Program-made: the position numbers and the translations under genes
Shown here: positions 1-21,712 of the stretch, piece by piece
Layout of the letters: every line of letters starts with the position of its first letter
Numbering within the stretch: the stretch's first letter is position 1
The notes under the pieces: generated by a model
Database searches by the model: none
What the model saw: only the letters and a program-made list of their open reading frames with translations
Told to the model about the DNA's origin: nothing
Assembly (NCBI RefSeq): GCF_028769735.1
Contig: NC_088171.1
Coordinates: 133,781,033-133,845,032 of the forward strand
Direction of reading: 5' to 3'
Source: Zonotrichia leucophrys gambelii
Taxonomy: Eukaryota > Chordata > Aves > Passeriformes > Passerellidae
DNA: 64,000 nucleotides

Positions 1-8051
<8,051 letters not shown>

Positions 8052-9671
8052 TTTCAAGTGTTAATGACTAAGTAAGGTTTTGTAAACCTGAGCTAGAAAT
8101 ATCTTGAACCTTGCCTAGAAATATCTATGGACAATTGAAATGGATTTTTATAAAAATTACAAGTGATTACAGGTTGTACTGTGGCACAAACCAACTGACC
8201 AGCTCTTTAATTGCACATGGGGTGACTTCTAGCAACATACGGAAGATGGCAAAGTAACTTAAGATGTAAATGCAAATTTGGCTGCACCTTTGGTCATTTA
8301 TTATGCCTGTCATGGCCTGTAATCTGCACTTTAAGTAGTTTTTTTTTCCTTTGCTCCTATAAACTGAGAAATGCTTCTATAAACAAAAAAGTAGCACAGA
8401 GGTAAATATTTTTCTGCTTAGCATTATTTATAAGGCTAAATAATTATATACAGTAGAATTTTATTACTGATAAAGGTGAATGAGAAAGTATACAATTCAA
8501 TGTATGTTATTCTTGAATGTGCTTTTGCTTAGGAATTGCTTCCAGAACTTGGAGTGTATTATTTAGCTAATGATGGGACCATTTGGCTTTTTCTTCATTT
8601 TTTTATTTAAAAAAATAGAACCCTATATAAAGTTTTGGTTGAATGTATTTTTCTAAGTCATTACAAATGTTGCAGAGCCATGCAAATGTATTCATACAAG
8701 CTTAAATCCTACATTGTGGGACTGAAGTGCTCTTAAATTACATTTTAAGTTACACTGTGTAATATGCAAAGTACAAGGGAAAATACAGAAGTTAGATTGC
8801 AATGACTATTTGAATGACACTTAATTGGTTTTGCCACCTTGGTGATAGTAACAAAGGGCTGTTCCACATTAGTCCTATATATGATATTTTTAATTGTTTT
8901 AAGGATGAAGTTTTTCAGCTCACATGACTGCATGTTGTAAGGCTTCTAGAACAGGGAGTTAAATCTCTGCTCTAAACAGAATGGTGGGATATTAGCAGTA
9001 CTAATTTTACAAGAAGGTGGCCTTTATTTTGTAAGTGAATCCCCTCTCCCTTTAAAAAGCTTTAAAAATTCACTTTGGTTGGCACATCTTTTGTACTAGT
9101 TTTACATTTTTTAAAAGATGCAATCTATTACAAATTTCATTAGAGTGAAGAAACGAAAACTAGAGGTTCTCCTTGGAAAAAAGAAATAATCCAGTAATGG
9201 AGAGGACAGCAATGTCTCTGAGACTCAGGAATTCTGACTCCATTTTTGCAAGACAAAACTATATTGGATACTGCTCCTTTTACGCCTGCTGTGGACTGTT
9301 TTTCACTGCATTAAATAGACTGGATAACCTGGCAGTAACTTGTTTGTGTGTCTAAAAGAAAAACAACAATAATGCCTGAACACAATGTTCTGTATGCGTG
9401 AGTTTCATGTAGATATACATACCAATGTTCAATGGCTCAAACACACGCAAGTCATCTGATACAAACATAATGTAAAGTATGGCTTCTTTTGTAGTTCTTT
9501 TGTGTGAGTTTTTAAGGATGCTTTCAGTCTTCAAAATTTTGTGTTATTTCCTAACTGTATGACTGTGCCTCCTTTTTTTAAGGTTGGTTGTAGGGTCCAA
9601 GCATTTTTGTCTTAGGAACAGTGGGTCTTCAGGGCCATTGGGAAGCAGAGATGTGAGAGCCTCTGACAGCC

Positions 9672-9733
9672 TTACCGAGAGGACGTGCAGCACTCGCGCA
9701 GCCCAACACCCGCGCGCTCCTTCGCAGCGGGAG
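9672..9733. other. Short CpG-dense block within the presumed 3' UTR
   Basis: About ten CG dinucleotides in some 60 bp (clusters such as CTCGCGCAG and CCCGCGCGCTCC), surrounded by AT-rich, CpG-poor DNA. Whether it is a regulatory element, an inserted fragment or chance cannot be told from the sequence. Confidence 0.5.
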
Positions 9734-9844
9734 TTCCATTTTGTTCCTCAAATACCTGTCCTTTGCAGATTGCTGTTCTTGGGTCCTGCAGCCTAAAGAA
9801 CTGAGCTAGTCCAGTAAAAGCAACAAAGTTCAGATTGTCTCCTT

Positions 9845-9965
9845 TCTGTTGTTTAGGGGCTTGGGTTTGGTTTCTCTTTTGGTTGGGTTTTGTTTTGGTT
9901 TTTTGGTGTGTTTTTTGTTTGGTTTCATTTGGTTTTGGATTAATTTTGATTGGTTGGTTTTTGAA
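9845..9965. repeat. G/T-rich low-complexity tract
   Basis: Imperfect TTTTGG/TTTGG repeats on the plus strand. The overlapping open frames (F, L, G, W, V on plus; K, P, N, T on minus) are composition artefacts. Confidence 0.7.
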
Positions 9966-10471
9966 AAGGCAATCTGTATCTACCTGGAAGTGTTCATTTA
10001 CACATCTCTGCCTCTGACAGCTCCTGTGTGAAAACAAGAGAGCCTGATAACTTTTTGATGGCGTTATTTGTCATCATAGTATAATTGAGTCCTTTCTTAA
10101 TTAAAGGGGTTTTTTTTTGTTTGTTTGTTTCTTGTGAAGAACAGTCCTTCAGTGAACTGATCTGAACTTTGCTCTATCTTGCCAAATGAACAATAGTGTT
10201 TTGAAGAGGGTAGCTCTTTCTTTGCATTTTGTAACTAACTTAAGGTTGCGTTGATTATTTGAAACATTTCCCAAATATGTATTTTGAAGTGCTTTTATTT
10301 CCATGACATTTTGTAACCAGAGTAACTTCACTATGTGAACACTTTTGTAGTATGGAATTAGTTCTTAAGACTTTTGCATTTTGCTTGATACTTGTAATAT
10401 TTGTGTACAAGTTAATGGGAAATGTGCATTAAAAGGAACTTTTCTGTACCATGCCAATCATAATTTTATAC

Positions 10472-10477
10472 AATAAA
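10472..10477 (+). promoter_or_regulatory. Candidate poly(A) signal for TMEM64
   Basis: AATAAA about 2.4 kb after the TMEM64 stop, preceded by an ATTAAA around 10428. It is a plausible distal polyadenylation site, chosen by motif and position only. Confidence 0.5.
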
Positions 10478-10495
10478 TTCACTTAAATTTCTTTA

Positions 10496-13400
10496 AAGGA
10501 ATATGTATTAAATGTTTAAATTGCTATGACACAGTTGAAAAGAAGGTGCAGTGGAATCTCATCTTCATGCAGTCATACAAAGATAATTGTCTGCATCAAA
10601 GGAGAAACAATAAGGATTAATTCCTTGGGTGGGGAGTTACTGACAAGGGAAATAGACTCAATTTTTACTTTCATTTAAATAAATACATGCTTAATTCTAT
10701 TAGGTGCTTTAAAGGTTTGGTATTTGCAGCTGCCTTTTTAATAGAAGAATAAGCATATATGTGTTTATGAGAAACATACTACAAAACTGCAAGAGGATTG
10801 ATATTTCTGAACATAATAGTAATAAAAGTGATGTAATTATTATTTTTTTAAGATAAGCTCCCTACCTAGTCTAGTTAAAACCCACAAAGGTATGAATCTA
10901 GTTTAAACAGTATGTGGCAAGTCACCTTCAAGAATATTTTCTGGGTTGTCATGATGGTGACATTTCTGCTTTTTGTATATGAAAGATACCTAAAGGGCAG
11001 GTCATAAAGAAAGACTCTCAGCTGCATGGCACCATTTTTTCTTCCTCATTGTGGTAAGTGCAATTGTGCAGTAAATTTGTTAAAATTTAACTTTAGACTA
11101 AGCATCTGTGTGAAAATCCTTTTTTTAGTTCCAGAGCTTTATATACTATTCTCATACTGATTTTTGCACAACAACTTAGGCAAGCATTGCTGAGGCCAAG
11201 TTTGAAGAATGGGAAGTTGCTCTTAGATTGTGTGTGGCTTTTGTCCCCTACCGGATCCTTTGTGTTAATTTTCAGCTTTCCACCGGAGGCTGATACAGTT
11301 TGGACTTTGACTGACTGAGATAACTGGAGTAATCAGTTGTCTCGCAAATAATCTAGGATAGGATGCTTAAGATGAAATATAGAAGAGTTCCCATTCACAC
11401 TGTGGTCATTTTTAATGGTGCAAGTAAAGAACTTGGGTAGCTCTGTGACAGGCTTCCTCACAATAATTTAAAGCTGGCACTAGTCCTGTCTGTGTAAGAT
11501 GATGGTTTGGGCATGAGGGGATAGGAATCGATTGCAGAAGGGGAGCTGATGCAAATTCTGGCTGTGCTGTGCAAAGCAGCTTGTCTCAATCCTCTCCAGT
11601 CCTGCAGAATTAGTGATGTTCCTGGCAGCACAGGGGCAATGAGTCTAACAAATTCTCTCTTCATGGACATTAGCGTTTGTCTTGCACTACCCTGCTGCAT
11701 TGATTTTTAATTTATATTAATTTATTAGTGATAAGTAGCAAGAAGCTGAGTCTGCGGTGTCAAACTTGTCCCTTTCCTACTACAATATATTATCCTGGTG
11801 TATTGCTAAACTTAAAATTACATTTTAATGAAGTCCTAAGTTCATTAGTGTAAGTAAAGTCCTCCTTGCTAGCCAAGTGACTAATATGTAGTTGGTTGGC
11901 TCTGGATTCTCGATTCATTTGGGAAATTAGCTGGGCCCAATTTGCTCTTGTGAGGGTGAAAAGTCCTCTAATTTTCCTTCTAATTATTTAGAGCTTCAGA
12001 TGCATTGCTAAAGAAATTGACAGAACAGGCTTAATGTACTGGAGGTTTTACTTTGTTTTAGAGCAAAAGTCATTTAGAAGGTAGTGGTAGGGTTTGTTCT
12101 GCCTGGTTCTGAGACTTGAATATTAGGTGCTGTCCTTTTTGGAAGACAGTGTTTCCAAGATGTAGCCCCATAAGCTTATGTCAGTCGAGGTAATAAAGGA
12201 CTGTAAAACTTGGGTATTCAGTTAGTGTGACAAGTCTTTTTACATCATGCAATCTCCAGCCCAGCACAGTTTGGCATTGGTGAGTGTAGTGCATTGCTTC
12301 CCATCCCTCCTCTGCAGGAGGAGGAATTTAGAGAGCTGCAAGTTGTTCAAGCTGAAGGGGAAGTTATCATCTGGGCACTGTGGACACTGTTTGAAGAGTT
12401 AAATTAACCATAATGTTGCCAGACCTTTGAATACACCTAAGTGCCTTGGTTTTGTAATTGTCACATCCTTCGGCAACTTCTGCCTCTTACCAGCTGGGGT
12501 AGCCTGGCCCAGGGGCAGGTCAACATTTTCCCTTCTAGAGAATTCTAGCATGCTTTGGCTTTTAGACCTCTTGACTTCTGAAATAATCTTCTGCTGACTT
12601 TTCTGTAAATTAGAAAGGCTTAGTTTGTCCTAATAACAGGGTAAGATCACCTGGGATACAAATCTGTGTGTGCTGAATGTGAGGTGTTTCCCTCTGTTCC
12701 CTGTAAGCTGCAACTGTTTCCCTTAAAGTCTGTAGGTGGGTGCGTGGGTGGGTGGGAGGAAGGACGGAAAGGCCTGCGGTGATGAACTGTTCTAATAACA
12801 AATTTTCACTGTGCTTTAGAAACTTGATTGCTTAAGATCACAAATATTCTCCATTTAATGTGAGAAATGGTAGGTGGTGAGGGGAATAGACTAATGAATT
12901 CTCTGATTTTTGTGAGGGAGTAGGAATTTGCTTGAATATATTATGAAGTACCCAGATGATAGAGGGTTGTTTTTGGTTGGACTTTTTGGGGGTGGAGAGG
13001 GATGGGGGTGGTACTACTGGAAGTAAATAACACTGAAATGGCACCAGTATGAAGCTTTAAACCTTGACTTTTTTCACTGTTCCAGGTGTCTTTTACAGTC
13101 ATGGGGGACAGAGCCTCAGAGGAAGCTGGGGTAAACACTCAAAGAGAGTTTCTCGGATTCTGGAGAGCTGCTGGATGCACACCTCTGCCTCCAGGACCTG
13201 CTTTTTTAATTTGAGCTAGAGAAGTGCAAACCAGAAGTAATGGCTAGATCTCATCAAAAGTGGAACATTTATTGCTGCCCTTTTGATGTCTTCTGCAGCA
13301 GCAGCAGCACATGGCAGATGGTTTGCCTGCCTGAAAAGCTTCCTTTTCGCCTTGCTCTGCTTTGGCTGACACAGGTGGTGGCTGGGGGAGGAAGTGCTGT

Positions 13401-15394
13401 GCACTTGCCATTTGCTTTTCCACCAGCTGGGGAGGCAGAGATTGCTGAGCTGAAGCCAGAGGTTGCTCTGTCTTTCATCCCCAAACCACTACAAATAACT
13501 TCTTTTCCCTGTGATCTAAAAAAAAAGGAAGAGGTTACAAAAGCAAACCCAAATAAATTATAATTAAAAAAAAAAAAAACCCAAACACTGCCACTCAAGA
13601 AAACTTCAGAAGTGGTAAAATTCATACCAGTAAATTAGTATTCTATGTATTCTACCATGGATGTAAATTGAGGTACAAAATTATGCTTTTTTTTTGTTCA
13701 GAAAGCTGTAGTAATCCCTTGAACTTTCAGCAGCTCCTCTCTGAGGTTCTGCAGTCAGTGAGCTTAGAGGGACCAGAGCTGTGGTAGCTATGCGGGGATT
13801 TCCTTGCAGCTGACATTGGACAGAATCACTGATTTCCACCCATTCTCTTGTGGTGCTGAATTTCAGGGTTTCACAGCTGTGGAAGCCATAGCCATATCCA
13901 AGGTCATATAGATTGGTGCTTTACAAGCATTTTGTGTTGCATTTGTGGTGTGTTCTGTGGGAAGGCTGCAGTGCTTGTAACACAATGTTTGTCTTTCCAG
14001 GTTTTAGCCAGGGCACAGTTGATTTTTGTGCAGTGAGTTGACATGTATTTCTCTGAACAGCATGCCTCTTTCCCCCTGTCCCCACAGCAGCCACAGCAGT
14101 TTCTCAGATGCTGTATGGTTATCATTTGGTTTGCAGGCAAATAGAGGACTCTGCTATGCATACATGCTGGTCCATCATTAGGCAGTTTTTTTTTTTGGTG
14201 GCTGTCTCCTTTCAGCTGAGGAATCTATCCATCTTTTTTCCACCTACTTCACTCATTCTAATGACAGACATTCGTCTTGCAGTGGATGCTTCCTTTAATT
14301 AAGTTGGGCATGGTAGTGTTCTTTCAAACAAGCTTGGAGGTGGGAAAATGGCAGGGTCTGGAGAAATAACTCTGAACTCTTCAGAGCCCTGGCATTTGAA
14401 ATGGAGAAAAGTCTTGTAGTAATGAGTTTCAAAAATGTTTCCATAAAGAAGCATTTTGGGAATTTAAAATTTAGAGGAGGAAGGGGAAAGTTGCAATTAG
14501 TGAAAAGAATATTAGTATACTTAGCAAGAGGTAAAAACCCTGGCAGCTATAATTAGAGGACTTTATTCTCTCCTTTTCAGTGAGTCATTCCAGAAAGAAT
14601 GGATTAAATGTATTTTTTAATCCTTTTTACTTGTTAAAACCCGAATAGGAAAAGGAAAGGGAGTCACAGAAGAATGTATTAACAATGCAGAAAATACTGA
14701 CTTGTACAGATTACTGAATATTAACCTTGAGACAAGGCTGGTATTTGCTTTTTTAAGTAGCAAATATGTTGGTACAAATCTACTTTTCTATTATATCTGC
14801 TCTGATAAACAGAGGTTAAAAAGTAACCATGTAGTGAAGCATGGGTAGATTTGTATCACATGGATTATATTCTCTTGGGGAAAAGTCCTTGATTATTCAG
14901 TCTTTGGAGTTATTGCAGAGCAGAAGTATCTGGTGGTGTTCTCTTCCTATGCTCCACATTGTATGTGAGCCACTGCAGTGTCCCAGAACTGGCCAAATGT
15001 GTAGCTGTGATAATGTGGCATAAGCCTGAGCAAATAATCCCTCCCCCTTAGCAGCAAGTCTAACCAGCTTAGAACTTGATAAAGGAGATGCACCTGCACT
15101 TTCTGGTAATGGATATCATTGGCCATAATGATATTTCCAATGGCTGAGGTACCTCTGATGGAAGCCCTTTACAGGTGTACTGTGTGATTACATTTACCTA
15201 AATGTGTAAGATGAGTTTGCTCCTAAAAAATGAAACAAAACCCAAACAAAACAGAACTACCTCTTATCTTCCCCTATATTTAAGAATTAACATAACCAAG
15301 CTGGGAACTTCTGCCTTGAACAAATGAGATCATTTTGACCAGCTAAAGCTCCAGAAGTGCAGTTTGCTTCCAGGTTTTAGCTTTATAAAGTAAT
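10496..15394. other. Intergenic or extended 3' sequence, no gene seen
   Basis: AT-rich unique-looking sequence. It holds a short A-run at 13566-13579, a CAG-type run near 13300 and a GGGTGGGTGGG run near 12735. Open frames are under 120 codons and none resembles a known protein. Confidence 0.6.
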
Positions 15395-15680
15395 GAAGAT
15401 TGGAAAGGATATCCAGTCTAGCCCTTGCTGAGTTAGATCTGCTCTCCTGAGAGCAATGTATGGTTGAGGCTTAAATATCTCCAAGGGTGGAGGATCCAGA
15501 GGCCTGGGTGACCTGGTCTAATCTTTGACCAACCTTATGGCGAAAGAATTTTCCCTCATGCTTGGTTGGACTTTCTTGTGTTGCAATTTTTGTCCATTGC
15601 TTCTGTTACTGAACACCTCTGGGAAGATTATGGCTCTGTCTTCTCTTCCTGCCCATTAGGTAGTCAAGGACAGCAGCTGA
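15395..15680 (-). mobile_element. CR1 LINE 3' fragment, diverged
   Basis: Antisense CR1 text: 'attggaaaggatatccagtc', a 'ccaagggtggaggatccaga' block, 'tgacc...ccctcatgcttggttggact' and 'gtccattgcttctgttactg'. The order is the CR1 3' UTR read backwards. It is diverged from young CR1 and probably an older subfamily. Confidence 0.65.
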
Positions 15681-17370
15681 GTGGAAGCTGGGGGCTACAA
15701 CTCCCTCAGAGGCACTTCTGCTATGCAGGAGCCCAGCAGGAATGAGCAGGAGATGCTGGTGGGGGGCTGGTGCTGAGGGCTCGGGTGCTGCAACAAGGAA
15801 AGAGAGCAGAGGTGCAAAAGGTCATGTTCTTACATTCAGCCCTGCAGGTAGAAGAAATGCACAATTCCTTGGATTTGTTGTTTCTCTGTGATTGTGGTGA
15901 CATGCATGCACTTGAATATTTATGTTGCAAAAGAGTTATTTGTGCATGAAGATCACGGATGAGGAAAAAGGCATATCCAAATGCTGACCTGGCTAAGTTA
16001 TGGCTGGAGAGCAAAGAGAATATGAAATCCCAAGTGACATCTCAGACTAATTTTGTTTTATTCTGCTGCTGAATATGCATTTTTGCCATTTCATGCAATA
16101 GCTTCCTAGACACATCCTCAAAACTTGTATTTTTTTGAATTGTTGCATTTAAGTGCTTAAATTAAGTATCTATATCGTACATGGTTTGATTCCAAGTTTT
16201 TCTCTTAAATACCATGGTAATTGTTAAAGTGTACTTTTCAAAGTGTCAGCTTATAGTAATATTGGTAAAAATGATACCAGCATATCAGCTATTCAGAGCA
16301 GGGTGTTTTTCTTCCCAGAGGTATCTACAATAATGACAATTAAGATAAATGTCCAAACACTTGCAAATAAGTATTTTAAGTACAGTGAAATTACTGTGAG
16401 TCATTTTCAGATTCATGCTGTCTTGGCAACTGTTTTATTTTTCCTATTTTGTACTGGCAGTGGGTATTTAACAGTAGCAGGGCAACAGTAATGCTGTCAA
16501 TACAAGAGAAGGAAATAATTTGTCTGAATTTCTCAAAGAAGTCCTGTTACATATAAGTATTAGATATCCAGAAAGCAGTTTCTCTAAAGTAGCTTTGTGC
16601 CTAAAAGATGCCTGAAGCCATGTGCTAAGGGTCTCCAAAGCATTTCAGCACCAATTCCACTGAACACTTCTGATGTTTTCCAGTGCTTTTAAGGGGCCTT
16701 TTGTGACCTGCTGCATCTGTATTACTCAGTCCAGAGTTTGGAGAGGCACAAGAGGATCAGAATGGGAGTGCTGTGGTGTCTTCTGCAAAGCAGCAATTCC
16801 CTGATCCTGATTCCCACTGATTTCTGAACTTGTCAGCTTTAGGAGATCTTCACTTCTGATGAATCAAGATACTGTGATAAATGTGTCATACCTCTTGGAG
16901 AGGTACAGTCTCTTGTTAAGTTGCCTCAGGCATGCTTCCCTCTCGTTTGGAACAAAGGAATTAGAATTTTATGTACTTTTCTTGAAATATTGCTGAACGC
17001 TAATCTACCTAGATGTTGTCATATAAATGCAGACTGCAGATCAAGCGCAGAAGAACATTAAAATAAATCACAAATGAAGGCTGTAGCTGTATTGAAATAT
17101 TGGAGAGTGAACCAGACCTGCTCCCTACCATCACCTTAAATTCCTCAACCTAAATCATGTGTAGGTTGTTAGCTGGAGCTGCAATGCAATTCAAAGCAAA
17201 AGCACTGCTTGCTATATATGGTTTCACTTTGCTCTAGAGATCCCTCAGCATATGTCTGAGATAATCCTGAAGAAAATAGTGCTGACACATTTTGCTCGTA
17301 CTCTTTGTACTACATACAGGAAGAGAGAGGAGGCGTGGAACAAAGAGGTCAGGAAACTGGTTGCTCTCAT

Positions 17371-17449
17371 ATATATATATATACACACATACACATATAT
17401 ATACACACATCTATATGACTATATATATTCATATATATACATATATGAC
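17371..17449. repeat. AT/AC dinucleotide microsatellite
   Basis: Interrupted TATATA and ACACAC runs. The open frame across it is Y/I/T/H-rich and not a gene. Confidence 0.85.
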
Positions 17450-19040
17450 TGCAGATTAAATAGGCTCACAGATTTGTTATCTCAGGCACACAGACATTCT
17501 GGACTTCAGAGTCCATTTCTTCTTAATCTGAACAAAGTACCTCAGCAATAGTGCAGTTTCAATCTATAAAACAGTTTTGCACACAGGGTTTTGTGGGATG
17601 CTGTGTCTGTGTGCTTGCAGGTTGAAAACCACTCCTCAAAATCTCATCCATGCAAAACCAGCCTAAAAGTCTGGTCTCAGAGAGTCATTTTGTGAAGCTA
17701 ACTCTGAGATGCTGCACTAGTTTATTGCAGGGAGGAACACCAAGAAGCCATGCTGCTAATTCAGAAGTCTGCTGCTTGCATGAATATTCTTCTGCTGCCA
17801 TTTGGAAAGCCCAAAATTTTGCAATAAAAAATTAGTATCAATAAGGAAGGTTTATTATCTTGTGTCATTATTATTAAAATATTAACTTCTCATTGATTCC
17901 AAGAACTCTGTGTTATATTTAGATGTGTGTTCTCTGATGTATACTTAACAGTTTCAGGATTTTATAATAAATTAAAATACAGATGGCACCCACTCTGGAA
18001 CTAGATGGATTATCTCATTGTAAGATACTGGAACTGGAGAAGATAAAAGCTAAACTACTTGTATTTTATAATTTCACTATAATTTAGTATTATATAAATT
18101 TGAGGTTTTATATCAGTATGTTCATATATATGCATTAAATATGCATAATCATATGCATTAAATCTCTAGCTCTTACTTAAGTAATCTCCAACTTTCTTAA
18201 AGGCTTAAGAATATACTTAGATGAAAAAATCAGTATGCTAAATATTTCAGACTGGAGGGATCGGGAGAGAACTCCCCCACTGTATCTGACATCCTCCCCT
18301 TGCTCTGGTAAACCAAAAAAAACCCCTAATTTTCCAAGAGTATTCATGTTTTTAAGGGTTTTAGATCTCAAAATTCCAATAGAATGCAGAAAAACTGCTT
18401 AAAGTTTCCCTTTACAATCATCTTCATAGGTGGCAAATAAAATTAAAACATATTTAGTCAATATTAATAATTAATAAAAAATAGTAATAGAAAATAATCC
18501 TCTCTTCCTTCATCTATCCTCCCTTTGAATACATGGAGAAAATTTCTGGTAATTTCTGGAAAATTTTAAAGTCTCACTTAAAAATAATTGGGGTTTGAAC
18601 TCTGCAGAGAGGTCTGTATAGCAAGGTAAGTTCCTGCATTGTCACAGAGCAGTGGCTAAATAAAATAGTGCAGTATCCCCCTAAGAAAAGTATTTTCTTA
18701 AATGGTATATTAAATTAAACATTTTTACTCATTTTCCTATTAGAATAATATTCACTGGAGAAAACTATTTACAAAATTATAAAAATATATGGTGTTACAT
18801 TGTAGGTTACAGAAAGTGAATCCCTCTGTCAACCTCTTGAAGAACAGTATGTTATAGTCTAGATCAGAATAAATAAAAGAAAAATGTTCACTGAAAATAT
18901 AAGGAAGTTTTTAGGTGGCATGGAAGCAGACAGGTAGCTTTTTGTACAACACTTATTTTGGCACATCTTTCTCTTTCCCCTTTTCCTATTCTCAAAATGG
19001 ATTCTTTGTATTGGCAAGGTCAATATCTGGTTTTACGTGT

Positions 19041-19128
19041 GGGTGGGTTTTTTTTTGTTGTTTTTTTTTGTTTGTTTTGTTTTTTTGTTTTTTTTTTTTT
19101 GTTTTTTTTTTGGTTTTTTTTTTTAATG
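19041..19128. repeat. T-rich tract with interspersed G
   Basis: Long T runs broken by single G or GG on the plus strand, giving poly-F/V/L frames. Confidence 0.85.
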
Positions 19129-19146
19129 GATAGTGATTTCTGAGGG

Positions 19147-19182
19147 TTAGGAATCTTTAAAAACTTAGGAATCTTTAAAAAC
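19147..19182. repeat. 18-bp tandem duplication
   Basis: TTAGGAATCTTTAAAAAC occurs twice head to tail with no mismatch (19147-19164 and 19165-19182). Confidence 0.85.
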
Positions 19183-19668
19183 TTTAAAAAATGACAGAAG
19201 GAGTTGTTCCCATCTCTTCAGTGGATCTTCTCCTCTGGCAGCTTGTTTTCCTTTTGTAATGCTGTTTGCCTGCCTTTTCACTTGAAGCAGGAGAAAAGGC
19301 AAAGATCTGATTTGCTGCCACATGCACATTTGCCTGTAACAAGAAAACAACCTGACTCAAGACTGACAGTGGGGGTTTATTAAAGGGGTGGCTTTGGGAT
19401 AGAAAACTGCTTTATATTTTATCTGTATTCTTTATATTAACTTGACCTATTTGTGTGCACATCACTAATCATTTCTCTTTAGAATTAAAAAGAAAACTCT
19501 GTGTCTTGTTAGGAGCTTCCTTATATTGATAACTGAGTTTGCTGCTTAACAGGAGAGATTGATTAGTGTGCTCAGAATGAAGAGTAAGAGTACACAGTTT
19601 GTAGTCTCCCTGGCTGCCTCTTCCCAAAGAGGCATTTGTGAAGGAAAAGAAATAATTCTTGATCTTGT

Positions 19669-19713
19669 GGTAGGTAGGTAGGAAGGAAGGAAAGAAGGAA
19701 AGAAGGAAAGAAG
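19669..19713. repeat. Purine microsatellite (GGTA/GGAA/GAAAGAAG)
   Basis: TAGG, AAGG and AAAGAAGG repeats in series; a simple repeat with interrupted units. Confidence 0.85.
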
Positions 19714-21056
19714 GATTGTGAATGGCAGGGTGGGGGCACAGGGGGAGAGTGACAAGGGTTAGGTGGAAACATAGCACCTTTCCGGGGGTCCTAATGACAA
19801 CTCACAGCTGCCCTCCATCTACTGAGGGCTGAGTCCCGCACCAAAAAGTATAGAATCCCAGGGGTTAATGTATGTTTTGGCCAGGTGGGAATGCCCACCT
19901 GCCTTCCCTGGGGAGGGCAAGTGTGACATTGTCCCTTGCAACACTGTGGATCCATCACAGGGCTCTGGTGCAGGGTCTGGGGACCCCTTTGGGGGAGCCT
20001 TGGATGGGCCATGATGTCCCTCTGTCCCTCCTTGAGGTGGAGGCAGCTTGTCCCAGGGTGAAGGAGACCCACAGCTGAGCTCTGCACAGAGCAGAGGCTT
20101 TTTCACCACACCCCCAAAACCTCTCCTCCTCCCACCAGGGTCTGTTCCAGCCTGGCAGCTCATAGCCTGCGGCTCTGGTCTCACCCAAAGGTGCTGAGAT
20201 CAATACCTCTGAGAATGCATTCTTCTTCCCCCAGCCCAGACCCGAGGCTTTTTGTTATCTTCAGAGTTCAGGGCCTCAGTCAGGGCCTGTTCAGGTGTGG
20301 TGGTCTTCTCTGCAGCTTTTATACAGCTTTGATATAATAAGCAAATATCCTTCATGAAGATGTTTAAATTATAACATTCAGTCTCTGACACACTCCCATG
20401 TTAATTCTCATGATAAAGCCACACTCAGATACTCTTTTTAATGCTGACTAATTCTTTATGTCTCAAAAGGTCTTACTGCTCAGGGTGCTTCAAAAATTCA
20501 CATTCTCATAAAATTAAGATGGGGTTATCTACAAGCAAGGAGGCTGGCTCATCCTTTTGGGGAAAGAAGGATAGACCCACAATAAAGACTGTGCTGAAAA
20601 GAGGAAATCTGAGGTTGAGTCTCTCCTGTTTGGGGAGAAGTGTCTCTCAGCTTTTGTTCCTCATCTATAAATAGAGATTATTTCTGTTCTCTTGTGCCCT
20701 TGTGCTGTGTGCTTGTGGCAGGGTGGTCTTGTTCACAGCATAAACATCTACAGCCCCACTCTGGAGCGATTCTGTAGCTGTGGGAGGACTCCAGGCGCTG
20801 TATGAATTATGAAAAATAATAACAGGTACACAGAGACCTCTAGATGACAGGGATTTGGTGATTTTCTATTCCTTAGAATATATAGAAGAAAACTCTGGAG
20901 AATAAGGTTTGTATTTATGTTTCATTCCTTCAGTGTGCAAGGAACCTTCTCTGTTTTTAAGGAAGGGATTAATGCTAGATATTAACCTGTGACAAAATTA
21001 CTTGTAACAGCAGGGATCTAAACTCACGTGAAAAGGATGGGGGAATCCACGTTTAG

Positions 21057-21359
21057 TCCAGCACGACTGTGATTTGGTCTCTGTACATAGAATATAATCA
21101 CTGGCTTACAGCTCTGCAGCACTGCAATCCTGCAGAAATATGGTATTTGTACTGCCTCAGGAAGGAGATACGAGCTCTAAATGTGTGCTATGAAATATTC
21201 AGCATGCCTTGCTGCTACAGGGAGTTTGAAAGGCTTGCTGCTAACGCTGGGGTTACAGTGCCTCGTTTGATTTTGCACTCAATACGGTTTGTGCCAGATG
21301 AGGATGCCACATGGACAGCTGATATCTGTCAGGAGTGGCTTGGGGACCCAGAGTGCTGA
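21057..21359 (+). other. Unexplained open frame of about 100 codons
   Basis: The frame is open from a stop at 21054-21056 to a TGA at 21357-21359. It has no ATG near its beginning (a GTG is at 21069). Part of it reads YREFERLAANAGVTVPRLIL and HSIRFVPDEDATWTADICQE. Its amino-acid makeup is balanced and it contains more CG dinucleotides than neighbouring DNA, unlike the low-complexity frames nearby. I do not recognise a family. It could be an exon or relic of a retrocopy, a conserved non-coding element, or chance. A GGTAAT resembling a splice donor lies just after the stop. Confidence 0.2.
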
Positions 21360-21712
21360 GTAAAGGTAATTGAAAGAGTAATTAGATTCTAATTAGTAGC
21401 TGTTAAGGCATCTGCTTTCTCTAGCTTGTTTTTCCTTGCAGTATTGTGCAGTCTTCCTGTGTGACAACCCACAAACAGATTTAATAAGTGCTGTGTGATT
21501 CAGAGGATGAAGCTTCACAGTTCCTCGTTTTGTTGACTTTTTACAAATAAAAGTATTTTGAGTTTTGGCTGTGACACAAAAACCACATAATGAACAGTGT
21601 CAGCCATGTGTACAGCAGAATGCACATCGATGGTACTAGCACATCTCACATTGTTTTAAATAGTCACAGGAATATGAAGGGAAAATGCAAACAGCTGTCC
21701 CAACCTGCCTGG

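Larger units (their letters stand above)
8052..10495 (+). other. TMEM64: TMEM64 3' UTR (extent inferred)
   Basis: AT-rich sequence downstream of the TMEM64 stop with no open frame of note. It has several ATTTA-like motifs, a G/T-rich tract at about 9845-9960 and a CpG-dense block at about 9672-9733. The right limit is set from the AATAAA at 10472; an earlier ATTAAA near 9310 could give a shorter isoform. No transcript evidence was available. Confidence 0.55.

Noticed and set aside
9672..10037. 121-codon minus-strand frame in the TMEM64 3' UTR
   Set aside because: About half of it is K/P/N/T/Q translation of the G/T tract.
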